The translations under genes were made by a program, and so were the position numbers. The notes beneath the pieces were generated by a model, which was not told where the DNA came from, ran no database searches, and saw only the letters and a program-made list of their open reading frames with translations. A stretch of DNA of 64,000 nt, from NCBI GenBank assembly GCA_963842335.1, contig CAWJGF010000019.1:43680-107679 (forward strand), written 5' to 3'. Shown here in pieces: positions 14,924-23,323 of the stretch; position 1 is the stretch's first letter; the number at the start of each line of letters is the position of its first letter. Source of the stretch: PALSA-600 sp963842335. GTDB lineage: Bacteria; Actinomycetota; Thermoleophilia; Gaiellales; Gaiellaceae.

Positions 14924-17233
14924 CTACGGGCTCGAGGGGCTCGGCTCCGGTTCGGGCCGCGGCGCGCGCGTGCCGCGCGAGGCACGTTCGCCCGGCGCCT
15001 CGATCGTGATGTCTGGGAGCGCCTTCTCGAGCCAGCCGGGGATCCACCAGGCCCGCTCGCGCAGAATCGTGAGCAGCGCGGGCACGAAAGTGAGCCGCAT
15101 CAGCAGCGCGTCGGTGAGGATCGCGACGCCGAGCAGGAGGCCGAACTCCTTCGAGACCCGGTCGGGGCTGAGCAGGAACGAGAAGAACACCGACGACATG
15201 ATCAGCGCGGCGGCGACGATCACCCGTCCGACACCCGCAACGCCGTCCTTCACTGCCTCGACCGTGTCTTCGCCATGCACGTGCTCCTCACGGATCCGGC
15301 TCATCAGAAACACCTCGTAGTCCATCGACAAACCGAAGAGAATCGCGAAGGCGATCGGCGGCACGAAGCTCTCGATCGGCCCGGTGCGGTCGAGCCCGAT
15401 GATTCCCATGCCAAATCCCTTCTGGACGACGAGCGTCAGCACGCCGAAACCGACGAGGGCCGACAGGAGCGTCGTCAGCGCCGCCTTCAGCGCGATCACC
15501 GCGGAGCGGAATGCCATCGCGAGCAGCAGGAACGTGATGCCGATGATGTAGAGCAGGAACCAGGGCGCGTGCGAGAAGATCTGATGCCCGATGTCGGTGA
15601 ACGCCGCGTTCGAGCCCGAGACGTACGCGCGTGCGCTCGAGCCCGCGAGTGTCTCCGGGATCACGGTGTGCCGAAGCTGTGAGACGAGGTCGTCGGTCTT
15701 CGAGTCTTGCGGCTTGTACTTCCCGTACGTGTTCACGATCGCGACGGACGCCTTCTCGGCGGTCTTCGCGTTGTAGATCGGCTTGTCGACCTGCGACAGC
15801 CCCGGCACTTGCTTGAGCGCGGTCTCGAGCTTCGCGGCCGCGGCGTGATCGGACTGCATGTCGACAACGACCGGGATCGGCTCGGTGAATCCAGGCCCGA
15901 AGCCCTTCGTCAGCAGGTCGTACGCCTGGCGGGTGGTCTGCGCCTTCGGCGCCGTTCCGGCGTCGGCCAGGCCGAGCCGAACAGCGAGCACCGGTGACGC
16001 AAGCAGCAGCAGCACGACGAGCACGACCGGCAGGACGACCTTCGCATTGCGCGAGACGAAGCGTCCCCACGCGGCAATCGGCGTCCGCGCCTGGCCCTCA
16101 CGCGACTCGTCGACGCTCGGCAGCCCGAGCCGGCCACGGTCGATCTTCTGGCCGAGCAGCGACAGCACCGCGGGCAGCAGCGAGTTTGCGAGCAGCACGG
16201 CGGTGAGGACGCCGAGCGCGCTGCCAATCCCGAGCTTCGTGATGAAGTCGAGGCCGATCAGCGCCAGGCCCGTGATCGAGATCGCCACGGTCACACCGGC
16301 GAAGATCACAGCGCGCCCGGCGGTCGCCCCTGCGGCGGCCGCTGCTTCCTGTGGCTCCAGCCCCTCGTGCAGGAACTGCCGGAAACGGGTGACGATGAAG
16401 AGGGTGTAGTCGATCCCGACGCCGAGACCGATCATCGGGACGAGGATCTCGGTGATCGTGTTGAAGTGCGTGAGCCGGGCCGCGAGGAACAAGAGCAAGA
16501 ACGCTCCCAGCACCGCCGTGATCGCGAAGAGGAGCGGGATCACCGTCGGCACGAGCGCGCGGAACAGCACCATCAGGATGAAGAACGCAGCGACGAGGCC
16601 GATGATGTCGCTGCTGCCCTGCGTCGGTGGCGCGTTCTCGGCCTCTCCGGTGAACTGCACCTGCAGGCCGGCCGTCGCGGCGATCGACCGCAGCTGATCC
16701 TCGAGCGCGACGACACCCGACCGGGGCAGCTCGAACCCGGTGCGGTCGTACTGCACATCGAAGAACGCGACCTGGCGGCTTCCGGACAGCTGCGTCGATC
16801 CGGCCTCGAGGGGGCTCGTGATCGCTGAGACGTCCTTCGGATGCTCGTCGAGCGAGCGCTGGGATGCCTGGCCGGCCGCGAGCATCTTCTGAATCGTCGC
16901 GGCGCCCTTCGCCGCGTCGAGACGCTGCCCGGGGGGCGCCGCGACTACGACACGCAGCGCTGCACCCTTCTGAGCGCCGAACTTGGCGGTGATCAGGTCG
17001 GTCGCCCGCTGCGTGTCCGATCCGGGAATCTTGAAGTCGTTGATCAGCTTGCCGTGGAACGCGACGTTCAGGCCGATGAGAACGACGAACACGCCGAGCC
17101 AGCTGAGCACCACGCGCCAGGGATGGTGGGCGCAGGCGCCTGCGATCCGCGCGAGGCCGCCGGTGTGCGCCACGCGCCGCTCGGCCGCAAGATCCGGACC
17201 GGGCGCATGGTGGTGGTTGTCGGCGGCGCTCAC
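14924..17233 (-). CDS. MMPL family RND-type transporter
   Basis: A 769-residue inner-membrane protein with 12 predicted spans and two large extracytoplasmic loops after helices 1 and 7, the MmpL arrangement. Typical blocks are LVPMIGLGVGIDYTLFIVTRFR in the first half and ILFGLSMDYEVFLMSRIREE in the second, carrying the intramembrane Asp-Tyr pairs used for proton coupling. Actinobacterial relatives export lipids, glycolipids or siderophores. GTG 17233 starts just before a His-rich cytoplasmic tail (NHHHAPG). It leads an operon with the ABC pair, so both pumps probably respond to the same signal. Confidence 0.92.
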   Translation of the reverse strand: MSAADNHHHAPGPDLAAERRVAHTGGLARIAGACAHHPWRVVLSWLGVFVVLIGLNVAFHGKLINDFKIPGSDTQRATDLITAKFGAQKGAALRVVVAAPPGQRLDAAKGAATIQKMLAAGQASQRSLDEHPKDVSAITSPLEAGSTQLSGSRQVAFFDVQYDRTGFELPRSGVVALEDQLRSIAATAGLQVQFTGEAENAPPTQGSSDIIGLVAAFFILMVLFRALVPTVIPLLFAITAVLGAFLLLFLAARLTHFNTITEILVPMIGLGVGIDYTLFIVTRFRQFLHEGLEPQEAAAAAGATAGRAVIFAGVTVAISITGLALIGLDFITKLGIGSALGVLTAVLLANSLLPAVLSLLGQKIDRGRLGLPSVDESREGQARTPIAAWGRFVSRNAKVVLPVVLVVLLLLASPVLAVRLGLADAGTAPKAQTTRQAYDLLTKGFGPGFTEPIPVVVDMQSDHAAAAKLETALKQVPGLSQVDKPIYNAKTAEKASVAIVNTYGKYKPQDSKTDDLVSQLRHTVIPETLAGSSARAYVSGSNAAFTDIGHQIFSHAPWFLLYIIGITFLLLAMAFRSAVIALKAALTTLLSALVGFGVLTLVVQKGFGMGIIGLDRTGPIESFVPPIAFAILFGLSMDYEVFLMSRIREEHVHGEDTVEAVKDGVAGVGRVIVAAALIMSSVFFSFLLSPDRVSKEFGLLLGVAILTDALLMRLTFVPALLTILRERAWWIPGWLEKALPDITIEAPGERASRGTRAPRPEPEPSPSSP

Positions 17234-17457
17234 AGGCCTACCCTCGTCGCTCCAGCATCGTGCATGTGCCGTCTCCCCCCGAAATCGAACTCGCTGTCAT
17301 GTCCAAGACTAGACGGAGCTACGCACCCGAACTCATCCCTCCGCCACGAAATTCGTGTCAGCCCGGAGTCAAACCCGCGTCAACAGTGGTTACTCATCCG
17401 GCAGGTCGTCCTCCTTTGCGAGAATCTGCGCTCTCGAGCCATGGAAAGGCAGGTCAG

Positions 17458-18321
17458 ATGAGCACCTTCTCCGCAACCTCCGTTCCGACGATCGACCTCA
17501 ACGACGGCCGCCCCATCCCACAACTCGGTTTCGGGGTCTTCCAGATCCCCCAGATCGACACCGAAGAGGCGGTGAGCGTCGCTCTCGAGGCCGGGTACCG
17601 GCACATCGACACCGCCGAGATGTACGGGAACGAGCAGGGCGTCGGCGCAGCACTCCGCGCCTCAGGGCTCGACCGGGCCGATGTGTACATCACGAGCAAG
17701 CTGAACAACGGCTTCCACCGGCCCGACGATGCGCGCGCCGCGTTCACCAGGACGCTCACGGAGCTCGGCACCGACTACGTCGACCTGTTCCTGATCCACT
17801 GGCCGTTGCCGACCCTCTACGACGGCGACTTCGTCTCGACTTGGCAGACGCTCGAGGAGTTCCGCGCGGACGGACGGGCGCGCTCGATCGGCGTGTCGAA
17901 CTTCCAGGTGGCACATCTCGAGCGCCTGGCGGCCGAGACGGAGGTCGTGCCCGCGGTGAACCAGGTCGAGCTGCATCCGTATTTCCAGAACCACGACGTC
18001 GACGGCTACGGCCGTGCGCACGGCATCGCAACCGAGGCGTGGGCGCCGATCGCGCAGGGAAAGGTGCTCCACGAACCCGTGCTCCGCACCATCGCTGACC
18101 GGTTCGGCAAGTCGCCGGCGCAGGTCGTCCTCCGCTGGCACATCCAGCGCGGGAACATCGTCTTTCCCAAGTCGGTCACGCCCGCGCGGATCAAGGAGAA
18201 CTTCGCGCTGTTCGACTTCCAGCTCGAACCGGATGACGTCGACCAGATCGACGCGCTCGACCGGGGTGAAGCCGGGCGCGACGGCCCGAACCCGGACGTG
18301 TTCGCTTACGTGCCTGCCTAG
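17458..18321 (+). CDS. Aldo/keto reductase
   Basis: A 287-residue NADPH-dependent (beta/alpha)8 reductase of carbonyl compounds, close to the 2,5-diketo-D-gluconate reductase/Gre group. The catalytic tetrad is complete: D51, Y56, K81 and H114 (DTAEMYGNE, TSKLN, LIHWP). The GVSNFQ motif and the C-terminal IVFPKSVTPARIKENF cofactor loop are present. ATG 17458 is preceded by an AGG-rich ribosome site. It converges on the alditol oxidase gene with a 12-bp gap; sugar-alcohol chemistry could link the two, though they are not co-transcribed. Confidence 0.92.
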   Translation: MSTFSATSVPTIDLNDGRPIPQLGFGVFQIPQIDTEEAVSVALEAGYRHIDTAEMYGNEQGVGAALRASGLDRADVYITSKLNNGFHRPDDARAAFTRTLTELGTDYVDLFLIHWPLPTLYDGDFVSTWQTLEEFRADGRARSIGVSNFQVAHLERLAAETEVVPAVNQVELHPYFQNHDVDGYGRAHGIATEAWAPIAQGKVLHEPVLRTIADRFGKSPAQVVLRWHIQRGNIVFPKSVTPARIKENFALFDFQLEPDDVDQIDALDRGEAGRDGPNPDVFAYVPA

Positions 18322-18333
18322 ACGGCTGAGCAT

Positions 18334-19572
18334 CTAGAGCTCGTCGGCCGAGACGAAGCGATCGATGAAGGCGTTGCGGAAGGCTCCGCCGCTGTCGAGG
18401 CTCGCCCGGAGCCGGCGAAACTCCGGCAGCTTCGGGTAGACCCCTTCGATCTCCTGCGCCGAGGCCGCGAACAGCTTGCCCCAGTGCGGCCGGAAGCCAA
18501 ACGGGGCGAGTGCGGCCTCGATCGCAGGCAGGACCGCGAGAACCTCGTCGCTCCGCGGTTGCCACGTGAAGTGAAAGGCGATGCTGTCCTGCCCGTAGAA
18601 CGGACTGAGCCAGAGCGTGTCCGCGGCGACGGCCCGGATCTCCGAGATGAGGAGGAGCGGCGAGACGACCGGTCCGAGGCGCCGAAGCTCCCGCACAGCG
18701 GCGGCCCCATCCTCGCGCGGGACGATGTACTCGGACTGGAGCTCCGCGCCGCCGCTCGGTGTGAAGCCGAGGCGGAAGTGCGGCAGCCGTTCGGCGGACG
18801 GGCCGGGAGTTCCCAACTGCTCGGTGCAGTTCTGCCACGGCGACCCCGGCACCGGATTGCGCGACTGCGTGGCAGGAGTCGCGCCGAAGTAGGGCGAGTG
18901 CGGGTCGAGCTCGTCCTTCGTCTTCACCCAGACCTGGTCGACTCCCCGCTCCGTCCACGTGGTGAACAGGCTCACGCTGTAGCCGCCTGCGAGAATCTCG
19001 TTCAAGCTCGTTTCGAGAGCCACCCAGGGAAGCTCCTCGAATACGTACTGGCGCAGCGCGAACTCCGGAACGACATCGAGTGACACGCGTGCCGCCAGGC
19101 CAAGCGCCCCGAGGCTGACGACGGTGCCGTCGAAGTCCTCATCGCCGCGCCGCAGCCGACGAATCGAACCGTCTGCTCCGACGAGGTCGAGTGCCGAGAC
19201 CGAAGCGGCGAGCGACTGGTTCCTCGCACCGGAACCGTGGGTGCCGGTGGCGATCGCCCCACCGACCGAGATGTGCGGCAGCGACGCAAAGTTCGGGACT
19301 GCAAGACCGTGCTCGGCGAGCGCGCTGCCGAGCTCCCCGTAGCGGATGCCCGCCTCCACGACCACGGTCTGCGCGCCGATCTCGATGATGCGGTTCAGGT
19401 GCTCGGTCGAAAGCAGGAGGTCAGCCGAGTCCGCAACGACGGTGAACGAATGCCGCGTACCGAGTGGTCGCAGCGCCGCGTTGGTCGCGACCAGCTCTTG
19501 CGCCTCCTCGACCGACGTCGGCCGGACGACGCGCGCCGTCGAGTAGGTGACATTGCCGGCCCAGTTCTTCAC
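18334..19572 (-). CDS. aldO: Alditol (xylitol/sorbitol) oxidase
   Basis: A 412-residue flavoprotein of the VAO/p-cresol methylhydroxylase fold that oxidises the terminal hydroxyl of sugar alcohols with O2, giving the aldose and H2O2. The whole N-terminal half closely follows the Streptomyces AldO pattern as I recall it: NWAGN near residue 3, GTRHSF at 38-43 with H41 in the position of the His that binds FAD covalently, NFASLPHISVGGAIATGTHGSG near 95-115, and SVSLFTTW near 195. The C-terminus has the substrate-domain HWGK motif. The GTG start is at 19572. D-arabinono-lactone or gulonolactone oxidases are the main alternatives. Confidence 0.85.
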   Translation of the reverse strand: MKNWAGNVTYSTARVVRPTSVEEAQELVATNAALRPLGTRHSFTVVADSADLLLSTEHLNRIIEIGAQTVVVEAGIRYGELGSALAEHGLAVPNFASLPHISVGGAIATGTHGSGARNQSLAASVSALDLVGADGSIRRLRRGDEDFDGTVVSLGALGLAARVSLDVVPEFALRQYVFEELPWVALETSLNEILAGGYSVSLFTTWTERGVDQVWVKTKDELDPHSPYFGATPATQSRNPVPGSPWQNCTEQLGTPGPSAERLPHFRLGFTPSGGAELQSEYIVPREDGAAAVRELRRLGPVVSPLLLISEIRAVAADTLWLSPFYGQDSIAFHFTWQPRSDEVLAVLPAIEAALAPFGFRPHWGKLFAASAQEIEGVYPKLPEFRRLRASLDSGGAFRNAFIDRFVSADEL

Positions 19573-19580
19573 AGCGAGAG

Positions 19581-19616
19581 CCCGGGGCGCCGGCTGCAGT
19601 TGCGCGCCGCCCCGGG
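19581..19616 (-). terminator. GC-rich hairpin after the secreted-protein gene
   Basis: A 9-bp perfect stem (CCCGGGGCG/CGCCCCGGG) encloses an 18-base loop. It lies between the stop at 19646 and the alditol oxidase start at 19572. There is no T tract on the minus strand, so it may be a stabilising or weak terminator structure. Confidence 0.4.
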
Positions 19617-19645
19617 GTCTCCTGTGCTTCCAGGCGTTTCTCGAA

Positions 19646-20203
19646 TCAGGCCAGTGCGCAACTCACGTTCGGGTTCCACATCGAGAAGGTGCCGCTCGGG
19701 TTGTGCTTCCAGATCCACGCATGCAGAGAATAGAACGCGGGCAGTCCGAAACGATTCGGGCTCGCAGTGAAGTTGAACTGCTGTCCGAAAAGCGTGGGCG
19801 GAGATGCGTGAGTCGCGTCCCAGGCCGACTGCACGACGATGTACTCGAGCGCGACGAGCCGGAGCCTGCCGTGCTTCTCGGGCTCGTAGACGAGCGCCTC
19901 GGGTGATGCCGCATCGATCGACGGGTCGCCGACGAGCGTGCTGTTGACGTAGTGGATGCCCATTGCGCCCATCTGCGGCATGTCGGTCATTGCGATGCAC
20001 GCGATGCCGTTCACATCCTTGAAGCGCCCGTAACCGGCGTGGATCGCGACATCGACGTTGTGGTCGCGAGCCGTTGCCCGGGCAGCGTCGGCCAGGCTGC
20101 CCCGGCCACCACCGCCCGAAGCGGCCGCCGCGATGCCGATGCCGGCGATGCTGAGCGTGGCGGCGGCGAACACGGCGATCGCGAGCCAGTGCTTGTGTCT
20201 CAT
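19646..20203 (-). CDS. Secreted protein of unknown function
   Basis: A 185-residue protein with a clear signal peptide (basic MRHKHW, then a hydrophobic core to about 27 ending AAAASG). The mature part contains GYGRFKDVNGIACIAM and MGIHYVNSTLVGDP, then VALEYIVVQSAWDA and a Trp-rich C-terminus (HAWIWKHNPSGTFSMWNP). A very good GAGGAGAAG ribosome site precedes ATG 20203. I recognise the general look of actinobacterial and proteobacterial secreted hypotheticals, but no function. It is followed upstream in the same direction by the DUF4242 gene, 25 bp away. Confidence 0.75.
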   Translation of the reverse strand: MRHKHWLAIAVFAAATLSIAGIGIAAAASGGGGRGSLADAARATARDHNVDVAIHAGYGRFKDVNGIACIAMTDMPQMGAMGIHYVNSTLVGDPSIDAASPEALVYEPEKHGRLRLVALEYIVVQSAWDATHASPPTLFGQQFNFTASPNRFGLPAFYSLHAWIWKHNPSGTFSMWNPNVSCALA

Positions 20204-20228
20204 GGTTTCTTCTCCTCATTGGTGGTTC

Positions 20229-20501
20229 TCAGTGGTTGAAGTACGGGTCGAGCACGTGCACTCGAGTGATGCGGTCGACGGGGAGGGCGTTCCGGGTAGC
20301 GGTCGTCCTGATCGCTTCCGGGCTCGGTGCGTCGTAGACGCAGTAGGCCCGTGTCTTGTCCTGGCTGAGGTACGAATGGAGCCAGGTCACCCCCTCGTCA
20401 CTGTTCCGATCGACGAGCGCCAGACAGAGCGCGGCGCCCTGCGAGTCGGTCGGGATCTGCCAGCCGTCGGAGAACGTCCGTTCCACGACGTAGCGGGGCA
20501 T
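20229..20501 (-). CDS. DUF4242 (SCO4226-like, nickel-binding) family protein
   Basis: A 90-residue ferredoxin-like protein starting MPRYVVERTF and containing VTWLHSYLSQDKTRAYCVYDAPSPEAIR, the hallmark region of DUF4242. A Streptomyces member is reported to bind nickel; other roles are not established. ATG 20501 is certain, because an AAAGGAGG ribosome site lies eight bases upstream. The open frame continuing to 21302 is only a shadow of the LuxR gene. It is followed 25 bp later by the secreted-protein gene, so the two are probably co-transcribed. Confidence 0.85.
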   Translation of the reverse strand: MPRYVVERTFSDGWQIPTDSQGAALCLALVDRNSDEGVTWLHSYLSQDKTRAYCVYDAPSPEAIRTTATRNALPVDRITRVHVLDPYFNH

Positions 20502-20596
20502 GCAGCGCCTCCTTTCTGCTTTGGTCAATGACTCAAAGCTAGGACGGCAGCGGGTGAGTCCACATCGGCGGAACCACCTAGGTACGGCTGAAGGCG

Positions 20597-23245
20597 CTAC
20601 CCAACTTCGTCGACGAGGCCGCGCCGAACGGCGTCCGCCGTCGCTTCGGTGCGTGTGCGGACACCGAGGCTGCGGAGGACCGCTGCGACATGGTGCTCGA
20701 CCGTGCGCTCCGAGAGCACGAGGCGCTCTGCGATCTCTTTGTTGCGAAGCCCATCCGCAACCAGCGTGAGCACCTCCATCTGGCGCGGGGTCAGGCCCGC
20801 GGCGTTCGAGCGAGTCACTGGGCGCGGGCCACGCGGCAACTGACGCGCTCCGAGCTTGCGCAACCGGCTCAGCGCGAGTGCGGCCGCCGGTCGTGCGCCG
20901 AGCAACTGAAACTCGTCGAGCGCACGCCGCAGCAGTTCCTCGTCGTCGCTCGAGAGCAGGGCAAGCGCGGACTCGTACGGGAAGCCGCGCGCGCGCCACT
21001 GCTCGGCCGCCGCCGCAAACTCCCCTCGCAGCTGGAGTGCATACGGCTCGGCCGTTCCCTCCGACCCGGCAGATTCGAGCCCGGCTCGGCGCCGCCAGTC
21101 GCTGAGCTCGCCGACGAGCCAGCCCCAGCCGCGCTCCCGCGCGAGCTCGAGCGTCCCCGAGCCAACCGTTGCCTCGTCGACTCCACATGGGTCGCCGGCA
21201 AGCCACGCCGACTCGGCGTTCGCGGCAGCCACCGGACCGAAGCGCAGCAGCTCGCCGGTGGGCTCGGCGAGCGCCCAGGCCTCGTCGAGAGCCGAGCGCC
21301 ACTCTGGATCTCCTCGTCGCGCCCGCACGCGGCCGAGCACGACGAGCGCGAGGATCCGCGGCGTCGTCGAAGTGCGCGGCGTCCGCACGACCGCAGTGGC
21401 GGAGGCAGCCGCGTCAGCCCAGCGTCCTTGGTCGAGCTCCAGCTGCGCTCGGCTCACGAGCAGGTAAAGGCGAAAGAGCTCGAGGCCGCGGTCGCCGCAG
21501 AACGCGAGCCCCGCCGCCACGGCCTGAGTGGCCTCGGCCTGGCGACGGTCGCCGACCGCCACGCCTGTACGCAAGACATGGGCTCGCCCGACGTGCTCGC
21601 TACTTCCCAGCTGCTCGGCCCGCTCGAGACTGACGTTGAGTGTCTGCAAACCGTCCTCGGGCGATTCGCATGAACCGATGGTTGCCAGCGCGTGCACGGC
21701 GGTCTCGTTGTCAGCGAGCCGCTCCGCGAGCTCGAGCGCTCGCCGGCCCCACGCGATTCCCTCCTCGGCCGCCGCCGCCCCTGCCCGCCGGGACGCGAGC
21801 TCGGCATAGGCACGCGCCAGCTCGCGGCTGGGCGGCAGGCGCTCGAGCACCTCGACGGCTGCTCGAGCAGTCGCCTCCGCTTCCGCGGTACGGCCGGGGC
21901 ACCAGAGGAACTCGGACAGCCGGGCGAGTGCGCGTCCTTCGCCCAGCTCGTCGCCGCTCTGCCGGTGGCATTCGAGCGCGTCCTCGAGCGCCGCGATTCC
22001 CCCGTCGTAGTCGTCGGTGAGATAACACGCGTCGGCTCGCCGCTCGAGGAGCCGGGCACGCTCACCCGGCGGCAGATGGCCGCCGAAGCGAAGCGTGCGA
22101 GCGTATTGCGCCGCAGCTTCGCGGTGCGCGCCGAGCGAGGCGGCGGCAACGGCCGCGACCGGCGCGAAGCGGAGGACCGCGGCAGCGTCACCCGCCGCCT
22201 CGGCGTGGTGCGCGAGCTGTGCGACATCGAGCGCACCAACGCTCGGCACTGCGAGCGCGGCCAGCGCCAGCCGGTGAAGCTCGGTTTTCCGGTTTGGTGC
22301 GATCGCCTCCTCGATCGCGAGGCGACTCAGCTCGTGTCGAAATCGCACACCGGCTCCGTCGATCACGAGCATGCCGCAGGCAAGGCACTCCTCGAGACTT
22401 GCAACGGCGCCACCGGCGATCGCTTCCAGAAGTTCGAGCGGCGCGTGCGCGGGAACGATCGCGGCTGCCTCCAGGAGCGCGCGGCCGTCCGGGCTCAGCC
22501 GGGTCGCCCGGGCGAGTGCGGCATCGCGCAGCGTCTCGGGGATGTCAGCCCCGTCGGCGGCGAGCACTTCTCGCACGAAGAACGGATTGCCGCCCGTCGT
22601 TCGAAAGAGCTCGACGGCGTCGACCTCGTGCGCCGCCGAGAGCTCCGAGACCGCCGCCGGCGACAGTCGGGCGAGGTTGATGCGCGTCGTCGACCTGCCG
22701 CCGACGAGCTCACCCAGGACGACCTGCAACGGCCGGACGAGTGCAAGCTCGTCATCGCGGTAGGAAACCACGACGAGCGCCGGAATCGTCTCGACACGCC
22801 GCGCGAGCAAGCGCAGGACATCGAACGTCGCTTCGTCCGCCCAGTGAACGTCCTCGATGACGAGGATGCTCGGTCGGCGCGCGCGCAGCTCGTGTGCGAG
22901 CGCCGCGACCACTTCGTGCGGCAGGGCCTCGGGCACGACCAGATCTTCGACCGCGGCTCCGTGCCCGTCGACGGCGAGCAGAAGCGGCCCGAGCGGGCGC
23001 GGCGTGAACAACGGATCGCAGGCGCACCAGACGACCTGTGCTGCCGGCAACGCCTCGCCGCAAAAGCGACGCACCAGGGTCGTCTTGCCGATGCCCGCCT
23101 CACCACGGACGAGGACGACGTGGCCGTGCGAGCTGAGCTGCACGTCGCGCAGACGCGCGCGAAGCTGTGCCAACTGCTCTTCACGCTCGAGCAACTCGTG
23201 GGTCCCGCCCTCCGCCGCGCTTCCGGTAACTGCTCGCACGATCAC
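20597..23245 (-). CDS. Large AAA-ATPase LuxR-family transcriptional regulator (LAL type)
   Basis: An 882-residue signal-integrating activator. Walker A is GEAGIGKTT at 48-56 and Walker B ILVIEDVHWADE at about 127-138. A long TPR-like helical region fills 350-800, and the C-terminal LuxR HTH begins GLTPRQMEVLTLVADG with NKEIAERLVLSERTVEHHV as recognition helices. Such LAL regulators use nucleotide binding and the helical region to sense a ligand or partner. The start is GTG 23245. It diverges from the CHAD gene over 78 bp and lies upstream of the DUF4242/secreted pair; its target genes are unknown. Confidence 0.92.
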   Translation of the reverse strand: MIVRAVTGSAAEGGTHELLEREEQLAQLRARLRDVQLSSHGHVVLVRGEAGIGKTTLVRRFCGEALPAAQVVWCACDPLFTPRPLGPLLLAVDGHGAAVEDLVVPEALPHEVVAALAHELRARRPSILVIEDVHWADEATFDVLRLLARRVETIPALVVVSYRDDELALVRPLQVVLGELVGGRSTTRINLARLSPAAVSELSAAHEVDAVELFRTTGGNPFFVREVLAADGADIPETLRDAALARATRLSPDGRALLEAAAIVPAHAPLELLEAIAGGAVASLEECLACGMLVIDGAGVRFRHELSRLAIEEAIAPNRKTELHRLALAALAVPSVGALDVAQLAHHAEAAGDAAAVLRFAPVAAVAAASLGAHREAAAQYARTLRFGGHLPPGERARLLERRADACYLTDDYDGGIAALEDALECHRQSGDELGEGRALARLSEFLWCPGRTAEAEATARAAVEVLERLPPSRELARAYAELASRRAGAAAAEEGIAWGRRALELAERLADNETAVHALATIGSCESPEDGLQTLNVSLERAEQLGSSEHVGRAHVLRTGVAVGDRRQAEATQAVAAGLAFCGDRGLELFRLYLLVSRAQLELDQGRWADAAASATAVVRTPRTSTTPRILALVVLGRVRARRGDPEWRSALDEAWALAEPTGELLRFGPVAAANAESAWLAGDPCGVDEATVGSGTLELARERGWGWLVGELSDWRRRAGLESAGSEGTAEPYALQLRGEFAAAAEQWRARGFPYESALALLSSDDEELLRRALDEFQLLGARPAAALALSRLRKLGARQLPRGPRPVTRSNAAGLTPRQMEVLTLVADGLRNKEIAERLVLSERTVEHHVAAVLRSLGVRTRTEATADAVRRGLVDEVG

Positions 23246-23323
23246 CCATGCTGCAACAAACCGGCTCGCTGTGACAAGCTCGGATTCGGGAGCGCGGCAG
23301 GAAGCCGCTCACCGGCGCCGGAT

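Noticed and set aside
14048..15682. Rightward frame of 544 codons across the ABC ATPase and MMPL genes
   Set aside because: Low-information charged sequence antisense to two genes with full motifs.
21692..23300. Long rightward open frame continuous with the CHAD gene
   Set aside because: It is antisense to the LuxR-family gene and its translation is Arg-rich and featureless; the CHAD protein has a proper start at 23324.
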